The notes under the pieces were generated by a model that did no database searches, had not been told where the DNA came from, and saw only the letters and a list, made by a program, of their open reading frames with translations. The position numbers and the translations under genes are program-made. 64,000 bases of DNA from contig CAWEMO010000005.1 in the NCBI GenBank assembly GCA_963810195.1, positions 682,001 through 746,000 on the forward strand, read 5' to 3'. This document shows, one piece after another, positions 26,600-35,774 of the stretch. The DNA is from Chersky-840 sp963810195 (GTDB taxonomy: Bacteria; Actinomycetota; Acidimicrobiia; Acidimicrobiales; UBA8190). Each line of letters starts with the position of its first letter. Positions within the stretch are counted from its first letter, which is position 1.

Positions 26600-26655
26600 C
26601 CAGGGAATCCAGGCCAGGGAATCCAGGCCAGGGAATTCCAGTCCAGGGAATGCAG
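26600..26655. repeat. Four tandem 13-15-bp units
   Basis: Two identical 14-bp copies of CCAGGGAATCCAGG, a 15-bp variant and a 13-bp variant, in the 275-base gap between the HTH gene and the glycosyltransferase. No gene is visible in that gap. Confidence 0.9.
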
Positions 26656-26724
26656 TGGGGCCCATGAGGAGTGGACTCGACGCCCGGCGCCCCCCCCGCC
26701 TCCTGACGCCCGGGGGCGTCGCCT

Positions 26725-27414
26725 TCAGGGGCCGGCCAGGAACCGGATCCGGGCCAGGACCCACAGGGCCTTGACGCCGTCGCGCCAGGTGAGCTTCTTT
26801 CCCTGCTCGCGTCCTCTGGCCCGGTAGTTGATCGGCACCTCGTAGGGGCGCACGTTGCGCTTCAGGAGCTTGGCGGTGATCTCGGGCTCGACACCGAAGC
26901 CCTTCTCGTGCAGGTCGAGGTCCCGGTACAGCGTCAGCGGCATGAGCTTGAAGCATGTCTCGAGGTCGCTCAGCCACGCGTTGAACAACACGTTGGCGGC
27001 CAGGGTCACGGCCTTGTTGCCCATGACGTACCAGAACGAGTACGCCGTGTGGCTGCCGAACGAGCGCGTGCCGTAGACGACCTGCGCCTCACCTCGGAGG
27101 ACGGGCTCGAGGAGCGCCGGGATGTCCGAGGGCATGTACTCCAGATCCGCGTCGCAGATGATCACGTAGTCGCCCGTCGCCAGCCCCACGGCGGTGCGGA
27201 CGGCCGCCCCCTTGCCGCTGTTGACGGCGTGGGTCTGCTTCACCAGGCGAGGGTCGTCCAACTCCTCGAGCAGCTTGGCGGTGCCGTCCGTGCTGCCGTC
27301 GTCGACGAGGACGAGCTCGATCTCACAGGGATAGTCCACCTCGAGCACGCGCTCCACCGCCGAGGTGAGGGTGGCGGCCTCGTTGTAGATGGGCATCAGG
27401 ATGCTGAGCTTCAT
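26725..27414 (-). CDS. Family 2 glycosyltransferase (dolichol-phosphate mannosyltransferase-like)
   Basis: A 229-residue GT-A enzyme lacking membrane spans. MKLSILMPIYNEAATL opens the fold, VLVDDGSTDGT and IICDADLEYMPSD carry the nucleotide and metal-binding acidic residues, and GFGVEPEITAKLL plus YRARGREQGKKLTWRDG are typical of polyprenyl-phosphate sugar transferases. It probably charges undecaprenyl phosphate with a hexose. It stands 42 bases downstream of the acyl-CoA dehydrogenase gene but is functionally unrelated to it. Confidence 0.9.
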   Translation of the reverse strand: MKLSILMPIYNEAATLTSAVERVLEVDYPCEIELVLVDDGSTDGTAKLLEELDDPRLVKQTHAVNSGKGAAVRTAVGLATGDYVIICDADLEYMPSDIPALLEPVLRGEAQVVYGTRSFGSHTAYSFWYVMGNKAVTLAANVLFNAWLSDLETCFKLMPLTLYRDLDLHEKGFGVEPEITAKLLKRNVRPYEVPINYRARGREQGKKLTWRDGVKALWVLARIRFLAGP

Positions 27415-27456
27415 CGGCTCTCCTTGTGGGAGGAATATAGCCAGCGGTGGTCTGTG

Positions 27457-28620
27457 TCAGTAGGACTTCGGGAGCTGCAGCGAGTGCTGGCCGATGAAGT
27501 TGAGGATCATCTCCCGGCTCACCGGGGCGGTGCGCATCAGGCGGGCCAGGCCCCACATGTCGGCGAGCCCGAATTCCGACGACATCCCGTTGCCCCCATG
27601 CGTCTGGATGGACTGGTCGAGCGCTCCTAGCGCCGCCTCGGCCGCCGCGTACTTGGCCATGTTGGCCGCTTCGCCCGCCACGCCCGCGTCGGCGCCGGTG
27701 TCACAGGCCCACGCCGCCTTCTGGCACATGAGCCGGGCCAGCTCGACCTCGATCTTGGCCTTGGCCAACGGGTGGGAGATCCCCTGGTGTCGGGCGATGG
27801 GCGTCCCCCACACCGAGCGGTCCCGGGCGTAGGCGGCGGCCTTGTCGAGCGCGTAGCGCCCGATGCCGTTGGCCATCGCCGCCGTCATGATGCGCTCGGG
27901 GTTCAGTCCCACGAACACCTGGCGCAGGCCGTCGCCCTCGGTGCCGAGGCGGCGCTCGGCAGGGACCTCGACGTTGTCGAAGAACAGCGTGTACTGCTTC
28001 TCGGGGGCGACGATCTCCACGGGGATCAGCGTCTTGTCGAGGCCGGGGCTGTCGAGGTCCACGATGAACAGAGACAAGCGGCCCCGTCCTGTGTCCTCGT
28101 CGACCCCGGTGCGCGTCACCACCAGCACCGCCTCGGACTCGTCCGCGCCCGAGATGTAGTACTTCGTCCCCGACAGCCGGTAGACGTCGCCGTCACGCAC
28201 CGCCGCGGTGGCGATCCGGTGGCTGTTGGAGCCGGCGTCGGGCTCGGTGATGGCGAAGGCCATCTTGAGCTCGCCCGAGCCGAAGCGCGGCAGCCACTTC
28301 TGCTTCTGCTCCTCCAGGCCGAAATGGGCGATGATCGTGGCGCAGATGGCGGGCGACACCACCAGCAGGAGCAGAGGACAGCCGTTGGCGGCCAGCTCCT
28401 CGAGGACGATGGCGAGCTCGGAGATCCCCATCCCGCCCCCGCCGTATTCGGCGGGGACGTTCACGCCGAGGTAGCCGCCCTCGGCGAGCTCGTCCCACAG
28501 CTCGTCGGCGCGCTCGTCGGCATGGGCCTTCTCGGCGAAGTAGCTGTGGCCGTACTTCGCCGCGATGCCGCCCACCGCCTCGCGCAGCATCTGCTGCTCT
28601 TCGGTCTCACGGAAGTCCAT
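27457..28620 (-). CDS. Acyl-CoA dehydrogenase
   Basis: A 387-residue flavoenzyme introducing an alpha-beta double bond into an acyl-CoA. MDFRETEEQQMLREAV, AFAITEPDAGSNSH (the FAD/substrate loop) and QTHGGNGMSSEFGLADMWGLARL are the conserved blocks. The catalytic glutamate position cannot be fixed by eye. It is the last gene of the carboxylase operon, four bases after the AtuA-like gene, so citronellyl-, isovaleryl- or related branched acyl-CoA is a reasonable substrate guess. Confidence 0.92.
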   Translation of the reverse strand: MDFRETEEQQMLREAVGGIAAKYGHSYFAEKAHADERADELWDELAEGGYLGVNVPAEYGGGGMGISELAIVLEELAANGCPLLLLVVSPAICATIIAHFGLEEQKQKWLPRFGSGELKMAFAITEPDAGSNSHRIATAAVRDGDVYRLSGTKYYISGADESEAVLVVTRTGVDEDTGRGRLSLFIVDLDSPGLDKTLIPVEIVAPEKQYTLFFDNVEVPAERRLGTEGDGLRQVFVGLNPERIMTAAMANGIGRYALDKAAAYARDRSVWGTPIARHQGISHPLAKAKIEVELARLMCQKAAWACDTGADAGVAGEAANMAKYAAAEAALGALDQSIQTHGGNGMSSEFGLADMWGLARLMRTAPVSREMILNFIGQHSLQLPKSY

Positions 28621-28623
28621 GGG

Positions 28624-30462
28624 TCACCTCGGGTCGTCGTCGGCGGGAATGCCGGCCGTGTGACGGTCGGCCGCGTCGCGGTCGGCCGTGGGTGCGTCGG
28701 CGAGCAACGCCACGGGCACCTCGACCAGGCGCGACCGCAGGTACTCGCCCAGGCTCTTGGCCTGGGGGTCGGGCCGGGTCGAAGAGGCCACGCCCTCGCC
28801 CAGGAGCCCGTGCACCACGAAGTTGAGCGCCCACAGGTTCTCCAGCTCGTAGCGGTCGACCTCGAGGTGCTCGGCCTCGGGGAGGAGCTGGCGCAGGCGC
28901 TCCACCGTGAGCTCCGCCGCCAGCCACGCGAACCCCGCCGCGCTGCGCGCCCAGAAGCCCACGTTGGCGTTGCCCCCCTTGTCGCCGGATCGGGCGCCGA
29001 TCGCCGTCCCGAGCGCCATCCTGCGCCGCTCGCCGGCGCGATGCTCGGGCCCGTCGGGCCCGCGCGCAGCCGTCGGCTTCGGCGCAGCGGCGGGCGGTAC
29101 CGGTGCGGGCGGGATCTGCACGCGCCGCCCGTCGTGGTGGACCACCGTCTCCTCGACGGCCTCGCGCGCCACCAGCGTCGGCCAGAACACCCCGTAGGCA
29201 CTGGCTTCGCCAGGCGGGGACGTCAGGTAGAAGCCCGGGTAGCTCGCCAGCGCCAGCTCCGTCGCCGCGTTGGAGAAGCGCCGGCCCACCACGTCGGGAT
29301 CCGGGTCCTTGACCGTCACGCGCAGCTGGGCGCTCGCCTGCTCGTTGCTGGGCACGTCGGGGACATCGGTCCGGATCAGGCGGACGTCGTAGTCGGCGAA
29401 CCCTGACGGCCCGCCCACGAGCTCGTCCATGGTGCGGCGCACCAGGGCCGCCTTCTCCTCCACGTCGAGGCCAGTGAGCACGAACGTCATGGTGTTTCGC
29501 CATCCGCCGAGCAGGTTGACCGACACCTTGAGCTTCTCCGGCGCCGGTCGCCCCCGCACACCCGACACGCGCACCCGGTCGCGCCCGTGCTGTTCGAGGT
29601 GGATGGTCGAGAAGTCCGCCACCACGTCGGGGTTGGCGTAGAGGGGCCCGCCGATCTCGTAGAGGAGCTGGGCGGTGACCGTGCCGACCGACACCTCGCC
29701 GCCCGTGCCGGGGTGCTTGGTGATCACCGCCGAGCCGTCCTCGGCCATCTCGGCGATGGGGAAGCCGGGGTGCTCGAGCCCCGGCACCTCGCGGAAGAAC
29801 GCGTAGTTGCCCCCCGTCGCCTGGGTGCCGCACTCGATGACATGTCCCACCACCACCGCGCCGGCCAACCGGTCCCAGTCGGTGCGCGCCCACCCGAAGC
29901 GCCATGCCGCCGGGCCCACCACGAGCGACGCGTCGGTGACACGCCCGGTCACCACCACGTCCGCTCCGCCCGCCAGCGCCTCGGCGATCCCGAACCCGCC
30001 CAGATAGGCGTTGGCGCTCACGGGCTCGCTGCCCGCCTGGGCCAGGGGCCGACCGGTGTCGAGATGCGCGAGAGGGTCGCCCGCCGCCTGCAACGAGGCC
30101 AGCCGGTCGAGGATGTCGTCGCCCTCCACATGGGCGACCTTGGCGTCGACGCCGAGCTTGGCCGCGAGCTCGCGCAGGGCGTGGGCAAGCCCGGCGGGGT
30201 TGAGCCCGCCGGCGTTGGCGACCACCTTGACGCCGCGGTCGACGCAGGTGCCGAGCACGTCCTCCATCTGCCGGTAGAAGGTGCGGGCGAAGCCGAGCGA
30301 CGGGTCGCGCTGGCGCGACTTCCACAGGATGAGCATCGTGAGCTCGGCGAGGTAGTCCCCGGTGAGGACGTCGATCGGGCCCCCCTCGAGCAACTCGCGC
30401 GGGGCGGCGAGCCGGTCGCCGAAGAAGCCCGAGCAATTGGCGATGCGCAGGACCTCGGGCAT
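28624..30462 (-). CDS. DUF1446/AtuA-like protein
   Basis: A 612-residue protein with the N-terminal DUF1446 domain (IANCSGFFGDRLAAPRELLE, VVANAGGLNPAGLA, GGADVVVTGRVTDASLVVGP) and a C-terminal AtuA-like ferredoxin-fold segment from about 490 containing GARSGDKGGNANVGFWAR. AtuA is essential for acyclic terpene degradation in Pseudomonas but its reaction is unknown. The ATG shares one base with the stop of the biotin carboxylase gene, so the two are co-translated; this couples it to the carboxylase. Confidence 0.9.
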   Translation of the reverse strand: MPEVLRIANCSGFFGDRLAAPRELLEGGPIDVLTGDYLAELTMLILWKSRQRDPSLGFARTFYRQMEDVLGTCVDRGVKVVANAGGLNPAGLAHALRELAAKLGVDAKVAHVEGDDILDRLASLQAAGDPLAHLDTGRPLAQAGSEPVSANAYLGGFGIAEALAGGADVVVTGRVTDASLVVGPAAWRFGWARTDWDRLAGAVVVGHVIECGTQATGGNYAFFREVPGLEHPGFPIAEMAEDGSAVITKHPGTGGEVSVGTVTAQLLYEIGGPLYANPDVVADFSTIHLEQHGRDRVRVSGVRGRPAPEKLKVSVNLLGGWRNTMTFVLTGLDVEEKAALVRRTMDELVGGPSGFADYDVRLIRTDVPDVPSNEQASAQLRVTVKDPDPDVVGRRFSNAATELALASYPGFYLTSPPGEASAYGVFWPTLVAREAVEETVVHHDGRRVQIPPAPVPPAAAPKPTAARGPDGPEHRAGERRRMALGTAIGARSGDKGGNANVGFWARSAAGFAWLAAELTVERLRQLLPEAEHLEVDRYELENLWALNFVVHGLLGEGVASSTRPDPQAKSLGEYLRSRLVEVPVALLADAPTADRDAADRHTAGIPADDDPR

Positions 30463-32510
30463 CAGGTCTCCGCGCCCGGACCGTCCGCGCCGGGACCGTC
30501 CGCGCCGGGGCCGTCGATGACCACGAGCAGCCGGCCCGCCTCGACCTGTTCGCCCGCGGTGACGTGGACCTCGGTCACGGTCCCCTCCGAGGGGGCGCGC
30601 ACCTCGTGCTCCATTTTCATGGCCTCGATGGCCACGAGGGTGTCGCCCGCGGCGACGGGGTCACCCTCCGCGACGGCCACCTTGACGACGGTCCCCGGCA
30701 GCGGGGCGACGAGGGCGCCCGCCGCCAGCTGGCTCCCCGGGAGCGGGAAGCGCTCGACCTCGGTCAGCACGCTGGACCCGTCGGCGCCGTCGACGAACGA
30801 CATCGGCCCGGCCTGTTCGACCTCGTAGCGCCGCGATACCCCATCCACCTCGAGCACGACGGCGTCGGCCGTACACGACAGCACCGCGACGTCTCCGCGC
30901 GCGTCGCCGTCGACGGAGAGGTGCGTGCATCTCCCGGCGCGGTCGAAACGGTACGCAACCTCGATGCTCCCTTCCTTCGAGATGTAGACGGCGGTCTGGG
31001 GCACCGACGGGTTGTTGCGCCAGCCCGAGGGCATCGCCCCCAGCACCGGGGCATGTGCTCGCCGCCGGGCCTGGGCGCACAGCGCGGCGGCGGCGGCGTG
31101 GAGCCGGTGTGCCCACGCGTCGGCGCGCGGCGCGCCGAGCTCGGCGGGGTCGTGGCGCACTAGGAATCCGGTGTCGATGTCGCCGGCGAGGAACTCGGGA
31201 TGCCGGAGGATGCGCACCAGCAGGTCGCGGTTGGTGGTGACGCCGTGGATGCGCGCGCCGTCGAGGGCGCCGGCCAGGGCGCGCGCCGCCTCGTGGCGGG
31301 TGGGGGCGTACGCGATGACCTTGGCCAGCATGGGGTCGTAGTGGACGGGGACCTCCGAGCCGTCCTCGACGCCGCTGTCGATCCGCACCCCGTCGACGGT
31401 GGGGAACCAAAAGCGGTGCAGGTGCCCGGCCGACGGCTGGAATCCCCGCGTGGCGTCCTCGGCGTACAGGCGCGCTTCGATGGCGTGTCCGGTCACGGTG
31501 GCGTCGAGGACCTCGGGGGGGAGGGCCATGCCGTCGGCCACCAGGAACTGCAGCCGCACGAGGTCGAGCCCGGTGACGAGCTCGGTCACCGGGTGCTCGA
31601 CCTGGAGCCGGGTGTTGACCTCCAGGAAGGCGATGCGCCCGTCGGGCAGGACCAGGAACTCGACGGTGCCGGCGTTCACGTAGCCGATGGTGCGCGCCAC
31701 GGTCACCGCCGCCGACCCCAGCTCGGCCCGGAGCTCCGGTGTCACGACAGGGGAGGGGCTCTCCTCGATGATCTTCTGGTGGCGGCGCTGGATCGAGCAC
31801 TCGCGCTCGAAGAGGTGCACCACGGTGCCGTGCGAGTCCCCGAGGATCTGCACCTCGACGTGCCGGGGACGCGCCACGTACGGCTCGACGAACACCGTTC
31901 CGTCCCCGAAGGCCGAGGCCGCCTCTCGTTCGGCCGAGGCCAGCGCGTCGGCGAGCACCGCGGGGCCCTCCACCACGCGCATGCCGCGACCGCCTCCACC
32001 GGCCGACGCCTTGACCAGGGCCGGCCACCCCAGGGCGGCCACCGCCTCGAGGACCGCGTCCGGTAGGGCGGTGCCCCGGGGACCCGCCCCCGCGCCGCGG
32101 GGGATCTCCACGGTGGGGAGCACGGGCACCCCCGCCGCGGCCACGGTGGCCTTGGCGGCCAGCTTCGAGCCCATGGCCTCGATCACCTCGGGCGGGGGCC
32201 CCACGAACACGAGCCCCGCCGCCACGCAGGCCCGGGCGAACCCGGCGTCCTCGGACAGGAACCCGTACCCGGGGTGCACGGCGTCGGCCCCGCTGGAGAG
32301 CGCCGCGTCCACCACGGCGTCGATCTTGAGGTAGGTGTCGGCGGGGGCGGCACCGGGCAGGCGCACGAACTCGTCGGCCTCCGACACGTACGGCGCTCCG
32401 TCGTCGGGATCCGAGCACACCGCCACGCAGCTGATGCCGAGCGCGTGCGCGCTGCGGATCACGCGGCGCGCGATCTCGCCCCGGTTGGCGACGAGGACCT
32501 TGGCGATCAT
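30462..32510 (-). CDS. Acyl-CoA carboxylase alpha subunit (biotin carboxylase + BCCP)
   Basis: A 682-residue subunit. Biotin carboxylase domain 1-450: KVLVANRGEIARRVIRSA, KASAGGGGRGMRVV (ATP loop) and FLEVNTRLQVEHPVTEL. A linker domain follows, and the C-terminal biotinyl domain has AIEAMKMEHEV with Lys632 as the biotin site. The tail GPGADGPGADGPGAET derives from three 15-bp DNA repeats (30471-30515). Layout matches methylcrotonyl- or geranyl-CoA carboxylase alpha subunits (LiuD/AtuF). It pairs with the adjacent carboxyltransferase. Confidence 0.94.
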   Translation of the reverse strand: MIAKVLVANRGEIARRVIRSAHALGISCVAVCSDPDDGAPYVSEADEFVRLPGAAPADTYLKIDAVVDAALSSGADAVHPGYGFLSEDAGFARACVAAGLVFVGPPPEVIEAMGSKLAAKATVAAAGVPVLPTVEIPRGAGAGPRGTALPDAVLEAVAALGWPALVKASAGGGGRGMRVVEGPAVLADALASAEREAASAFGDGTVFVEPYVARPRHVEVQILGDSHGTVVHLFERECSIQRRHQKIIEESPSPVVTPELRAELGSAAVTVARTIGYVNAGTVEFLVLPDGRIAFLEVNTRLQVEHPVTELVTGLDLVRLQFLVADGMALPPEVLDATVTGHAIEARLYAEDATRGFQPSAGHLHRFWFPTVDGVRIDSGVEDGSEVPVHYDPMLAKVIAYAPTRHEAARALAGALDGARIHGVTTNRDLLVRILRHPEFLAGDIDTGFLVRHDPAELGAPRADAWAHRLHAAAAALCAQARRRAHAPVLGAMPSGWRNNPSVPQTAVYISKEGSIEVAYRFDRAGRCTHLSVDGDARGDVAVLSCTADAVVLEVDGVSRRYEVEQAGPMSFVDGADGSSVLTEVERFPLPGSQLAAGALVAPLPGTVVKVAVAEGDPVAAGDTLVAIEAMKMEHEVRAPSEGTVTEVHVTAGEQVEAGRLLVVIDGPGADGPGADGPGAET
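30471..30515. repeat. In-frame 15-bp repeat at the end of the biotin carboxylase gene
   Basis: Three near-identical units of CGCGCCGGGACCGTC type, giving the GPGAD tail that follows the biotinyl domain. Confidence 0.82.
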
Positions 32511-32520
32511 CCGGTCACGC

Positions 32521-34119
32521 TCACATCCGGAACACGCCGTAGCCGCGCGTGCCGTGGATGGGGGTGTTGTGGATGACCGACAGGCACATGCCGAGCACGT
32601 GCCGGGTGTCGCGGGGGTCGATGATGCCGTCGTCGTAGAGCCGGGCGGTGAGGAACAGGGGCAGGGACTCGCGTTCGATCTGGGACTCGACCATGGCGCG
32701 CATCTGGGCGTCGGCCTCCTCGTCGAAGTCCTCCCCCCGCGCGGCTGCCCCCTGGCGGGCCACGATGGACAGCACGCCGGCCAACTGGGCGGGCCCCATC
32801 ACCGCGGAGCGCGCGTTGGGCCAGGAGAAGAGGAACCGCGGGTTGTAGGCCCGCCCGCACATCCCGTAGTTGCCCGCCCCGTAGGAGGCGCCGATGTTGA
32901 CCGTGAGATGGGGGACCCGGGAGTTCGAGACGGCGTTGATCATCTTGGCGCCGTCCTTGATGATGCCGCGCTGCTCGTACTCCTTGCCCACCATGTACCC
33001 CGTGGTGTTCTGGAGGAACAGCAGGGGGACGTCGGTCTGGTTGCACAGCTGGATGAATTGCGTCGCCTTGTTGGATTCCTCGCTGAACAGGACGCCGCGG
33101 TGGTTGGCGAGCACCCCGATGGGATACCCGTGGATCGACGCCCAACCCGTCACGAGGCTCGGTCCGTAGAGCGGCTTGAACTCGTCGAAGCGCGACCCGT
33201 CGGCCACCCGTGCCAGCACGTCGCGCGGGTCGAAGGGGACGCGCAGGTCGGCCGACGCGATGCCCAGGAGCTCGTCGGGGTCGTGCACCGGCTCGTCGGC
33301 CGGCATCGACGGGCCCGGCCCGTGCTTGTGCCGGTTCAGCCGGGAGACGATGGCGCGCCCGATGCGGATGGCGTCGGTCTCGTCGGTGGCCAGGTAGTCG
33401 GCCAGGCCGCTCACCCGGGCGTGCATGGACGCGCCCCCGAGCTCCTCGTCGTCGGACTCCTCGCCCGTCGCCATCTTGACGAGCGGCGGCCCGCCCAGGA
33501 AGACCTTGGAGCGTCCCTCGATCATCACGATGTGGTCGCTCATGCCCGGGACGTACGCCCCGCCCGCGGTGGAATTCCCGAACACGAGGGCGATGGTGGG
33601 GACCGCCGCCGCGGAGCGCTGGGTCAGATCGCGAAATCCCCGCCCGCCGGGGATGAAGATCTCGGACTGCGTGGGCAGGTCCGCACCCCCGGACTCCACC
33701 AGGCTGATCGACGGCAGCCGGTTCTCGAGCGCGATGTCGGCCAGGCGCGACGACTTGCGCATGGTGAAGGGATTGGTGGCTCCCCCGCGCACCGTCGGGT
33801 CGTTCGCCGACACGAGGCACTCGACCCCACTCACCACGCCGATGCCCGAGACCAGGCTCGCCCCCACGGCGTAGTCCGTCCCCCACGCCGCGAGCGGGGC
33901 GATCTCGAGGAATGGGGAGTCCCGGTCGAGCAGCAGCTCGACGCGCTCGTGGGCGAGCATCTTCCCCCGCCCCCGGTGGCGCTCCACGTAGCGAGGGCCG
34001 CCGCCGCCCCGGGCCACCGCCAGCTGCTCTTCCACCTCGCCCAGGGCGGACTCCATGGCCGCCCGGTTCTGGCGGTACGTGTCCGAGCCGGGGTCGATCG
34101 TCGAGCTCAGGACGGGCAT
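32521..34119 (-). CDS. Acyl-CoA carboxylase beta subunit (carboxyltransferase)
   Basis: A 532-residue carboxyltransferase from ATG 34119; open frame further upstream is non-coding in character. LVESGGADLPTQSEIFIPGG, GNSTAGGAYVPGMSDH, FLQNTTGYMVGKEYEQRG and GASYGAGNYGMCGRAYNPRF are hallmarks of the methylcrotonyl/geranyl-CoA carboxylase beta group rather than acetyl- or propionyl-CoA types. It transfers carboxylate from biotin on the neighbouring alpha subunit to an enoyl-CoA. First gene of the four-gene operon; no clear ribosome site. Confidence 0.93.
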   Translation of the reverse strand: MPVLSSTIDPGSDTYRQNRAAMESALGEVEEQLAVARGGGGPRYVERHRGRGKMLAHERVELLLDRDSPFLEIAPLAAWGTDYAVGASLVSGIGVVSGVECLVSANDPTVRGGATNPFTMRKSSRLADIALENRLPSISLVESGGADLPTQSEIFIPGGRGFRDLTQRSAAAVPTIALVFGNSTAGGAYVPGMSDHIVMIEGRSKVFLGGPPLVKMATGEESDDEELGGASMHARVSGLADYLATDETDAIRIGRAIVSRLNRHKHGPGPSMPADEPVHDPDELLGIASADLRVPFDPRDVLARVADGSRFDEFKPLYGPSLVTGWASIHGYPIGVLANHRGVLFSEESNKATQFIQLCNQTDVPLLFLQNTTGYMVGKEYEQRGIIKDGAKMINAVSNSRVPHLTVNIGASYGAGNYGMCGRAYNPRFLFSWPNARSAVMGPAQLAGVLSIVARQGAAARGEDFDEEADAQMRAMVESQIERESLPLFLTARLYDDGIIDPRDTRHVLGMCLSVIHNTPIHGTRGYGVFRM

Positions 34120-34216
34120 CGGGCGGGGGAGGGCCTTCTCCCGGGCGCTCCGGGGGCGCCCGAGGTGGTCGTGGACTGCGCTGTCCCCCCCGTCATCGGG
34201 TGACAGACTAAACCTC

Positions 34217-35329
34217 ATGGAGACGAGGCCGCTCTCAGCCGTGGTGCTCGCCGCCGGCGAGGGGACGAGGATGCGCTCGTCGCGCCCGAAGCCCCTCCAC
34301 CGGTTGTGCGGGCGTCCCATGATCCTGCACGTCCTCGACGCGCTGGCCGAGCTCCCCGTGCGCAAGGTCGTCGTGGTGGTGGGACACCGGGGTGACTGGG
34401 TGACCAAGACGCTCGTCGACCACGCGCCGCACTCGCTCGCCATCGAGTTCGTGGAGCAGACCGCGCAGCTCGGGACCGGCGACGCCCTGGCCGTGGGGCT
34501 CACGGCCCTGCCCGACGGGCTCCTCGACGCCGATGGCGACGTGGTGGTGCTGCCCGGCGACACGCCGCTCGTGCGCCCGCCGACGCTGGCCGCCCTCGTC
34601 CGGCACCATCGCAACACCGGTGCGGCGGCAACCCTGCTCACAGCCGTGCTCCCCGACCCGACCGGCTACGACCGCGTGGTGCGGGGAAAGGACGACGCCG
34701 TGGTGCGGGTGGTCGAGGCCGCGGACGTGCACGAGGACGACGCCTTCGTCGACGAGGTGGCCACCACCATCCACTGCTTCCGGCACGCCGTGCTGGCGCC
34801 GGCGCTGCGCAGGTTGCGGCCCGTGGTCCGCACCGGGGAGCACTGCCTCACCGGCATCTACGAGGTGCTGCACGACGCCGGGTACGGCGTCGAGTCGCTC
34901 GTCGTGGGCGACCCCATGGAGGCCGCCGGGGTCAACGACCGGGCCCAGCTGGCCGTGGCCGACGCCGAGCTGCGCGACCGCATCAACGAGCGGTGGATGC
35001 GGCGTGGCGTGACGATGTGGGACCCCGAGAACACCTACATCGACGCCGCTGCCCGCCTCGAGGCCGACGTCGTCCTGCTGCCCGGCGTGGTCCTGCAGGG
35101 AGAGTGCGCCCTCGGTGCGGGCGCCGAGGTCGGACCCGACTGCCACATCGTCGACAGCACCGTCGGGGCGGGCGCCAAGGTGACCAAGAGCACGGTGTTG
35201 CGCGCCGAGATCGGCGACGACGCCCGGGTGGGGCCTTTCGCGGTCCTCGGGCCCGGTGCGCAGGTCGCCGACGGTGCGGTCGTGGGGCCGTTCACCCGTC
35301 TGGGGGCTGACTTCCCCGCGCTCGACTGA
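34217..35329 (+). CDS. glmU: GlmU-like UDP-N-acetylglucosamine pyrophosphorylase, short form
   Basis: A 370-residue protein. The uridyltransferase domain (1-240) is complete: LAAGEGTRMRSSRPKPLH, EQTAQLGTGDALAVGL, PGDTPLVRP and the MEAAGVNDRAQLA end. The left-handed helix follows with several hexapeptide repeats (VVLQGECALGAGAEVGPD) but stops at GPFTRLGADFPALD, where full-length GlmU (about 450-480 residues) continues into the acetyltransferase active site. The opposite-strand Usp gene begins 14 bases later, so there is no hidden remainder. Acetyltransferase activity is therefore doubtful. It precedes prs by two genes, as glmU often does. Confidence 0.85.
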   Translation: METRPLSAVVLAAGEGTRMRSSRPKPLHRLCGRPMILHVLDALAELPVRKVVVVVGHRGDWVTKTLVDHAPHSLAIEFVEQTAQLGTGDALAVGLTALPDGLLDADGDVVVLPGDTPLVRPPTLAALVRHHRNTGAAATLLTAVLPDPTGYDRVVRGKDDAVVRVVEAADVHEDDAFVDEVATTIHCFRHAVLAPALRRLRPVVRTGEHCLTGIYEVLHDAGYGVESLVVGDPMEAAGVNDRAQLAVADAELRDRINERWMRRGVTMWDPENTYIDAAARLEADVVLLPGVVLQGECALGAGAEVGPDCHIVDSTVGAGAKVTKSTVLRAEIGDDARVGPFAVLGPGAQVADGAVVGPFTRLGADFPALD

Positions 35330-35342
35330 CCGGGCTCGCGGC

Positions 35343-35774
35343 TCAGGTCGTCTGCACGATCATCACCGAGCACGGCGCCTGGTGGGCGACCGAATTGGGG
35401 ACGCTGCCGAGCACCCGCCGCACACCGGCCATGCCCTTGTTGCCCACCACGATGAGGTCCGCCTTCTCGCGCTCGGCCACGTCCACGATGGACTGCGCCG
35501 GATCACCGGTCCCGGCGTGGCCCCGGACTTCGATCCCCGCCGCGCGCGCCCGGGCGCACTGGTCGTCGAGCACCGCGTCGGCCGCGGCGCCGGGCCCGAG
35601 CCGCTCCCGGAATTCCTCGGGGACCCCGGCGGCACGCACCGGCTTGGGCTTGTAGGCCGTCACGATGTGCAGCCTCGCCCCGTAGAGCTTGGCGACCTCG
35701 ATGGCCCGGCGTACGGCCTCGGCGGCCGTGTCGGAACCGTCCGTGCCCACCACCACGGTAGAGAACATGGGCAT
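35343..35774 (-). CDS. Universal stress protein (UspA family)
   Basis: A 143-residue Usp domain. VVVGTDGSDTAAEAVRRAI starts the fold and VVGNKGMAGVRRVLGSVPNSV near 112-132 matches the ATP-binding loop G-2x-G-9x-G-[ST]. GGGAGG lies before ATG 35774; a second ATG two codons later is possible. It sits on the opposite strand between glmU and the dehydrogenase gene. Confidence 0.92.
   Translation of the reverse strand: MPMFSTVVVGTDGSDTAAEAVRRAIEVAKLYGARLHIVTAYKPKPVRAAGVPEEFRERLGPGAAADAVLDDQCARARAAGIEVRGHAGTGDPAQSIVDVAEREKADLIVVGNKGMAGVRRVLGSVPNSVAHQAPCSVMIVQTT

Noticed and set aside
32335..34203. A 622-codon plus-strand frame opposite the carboxyltransferase
   Set aside because: Shadow of a conserved gene on the other strand; no ribosome site or recognisable motif.
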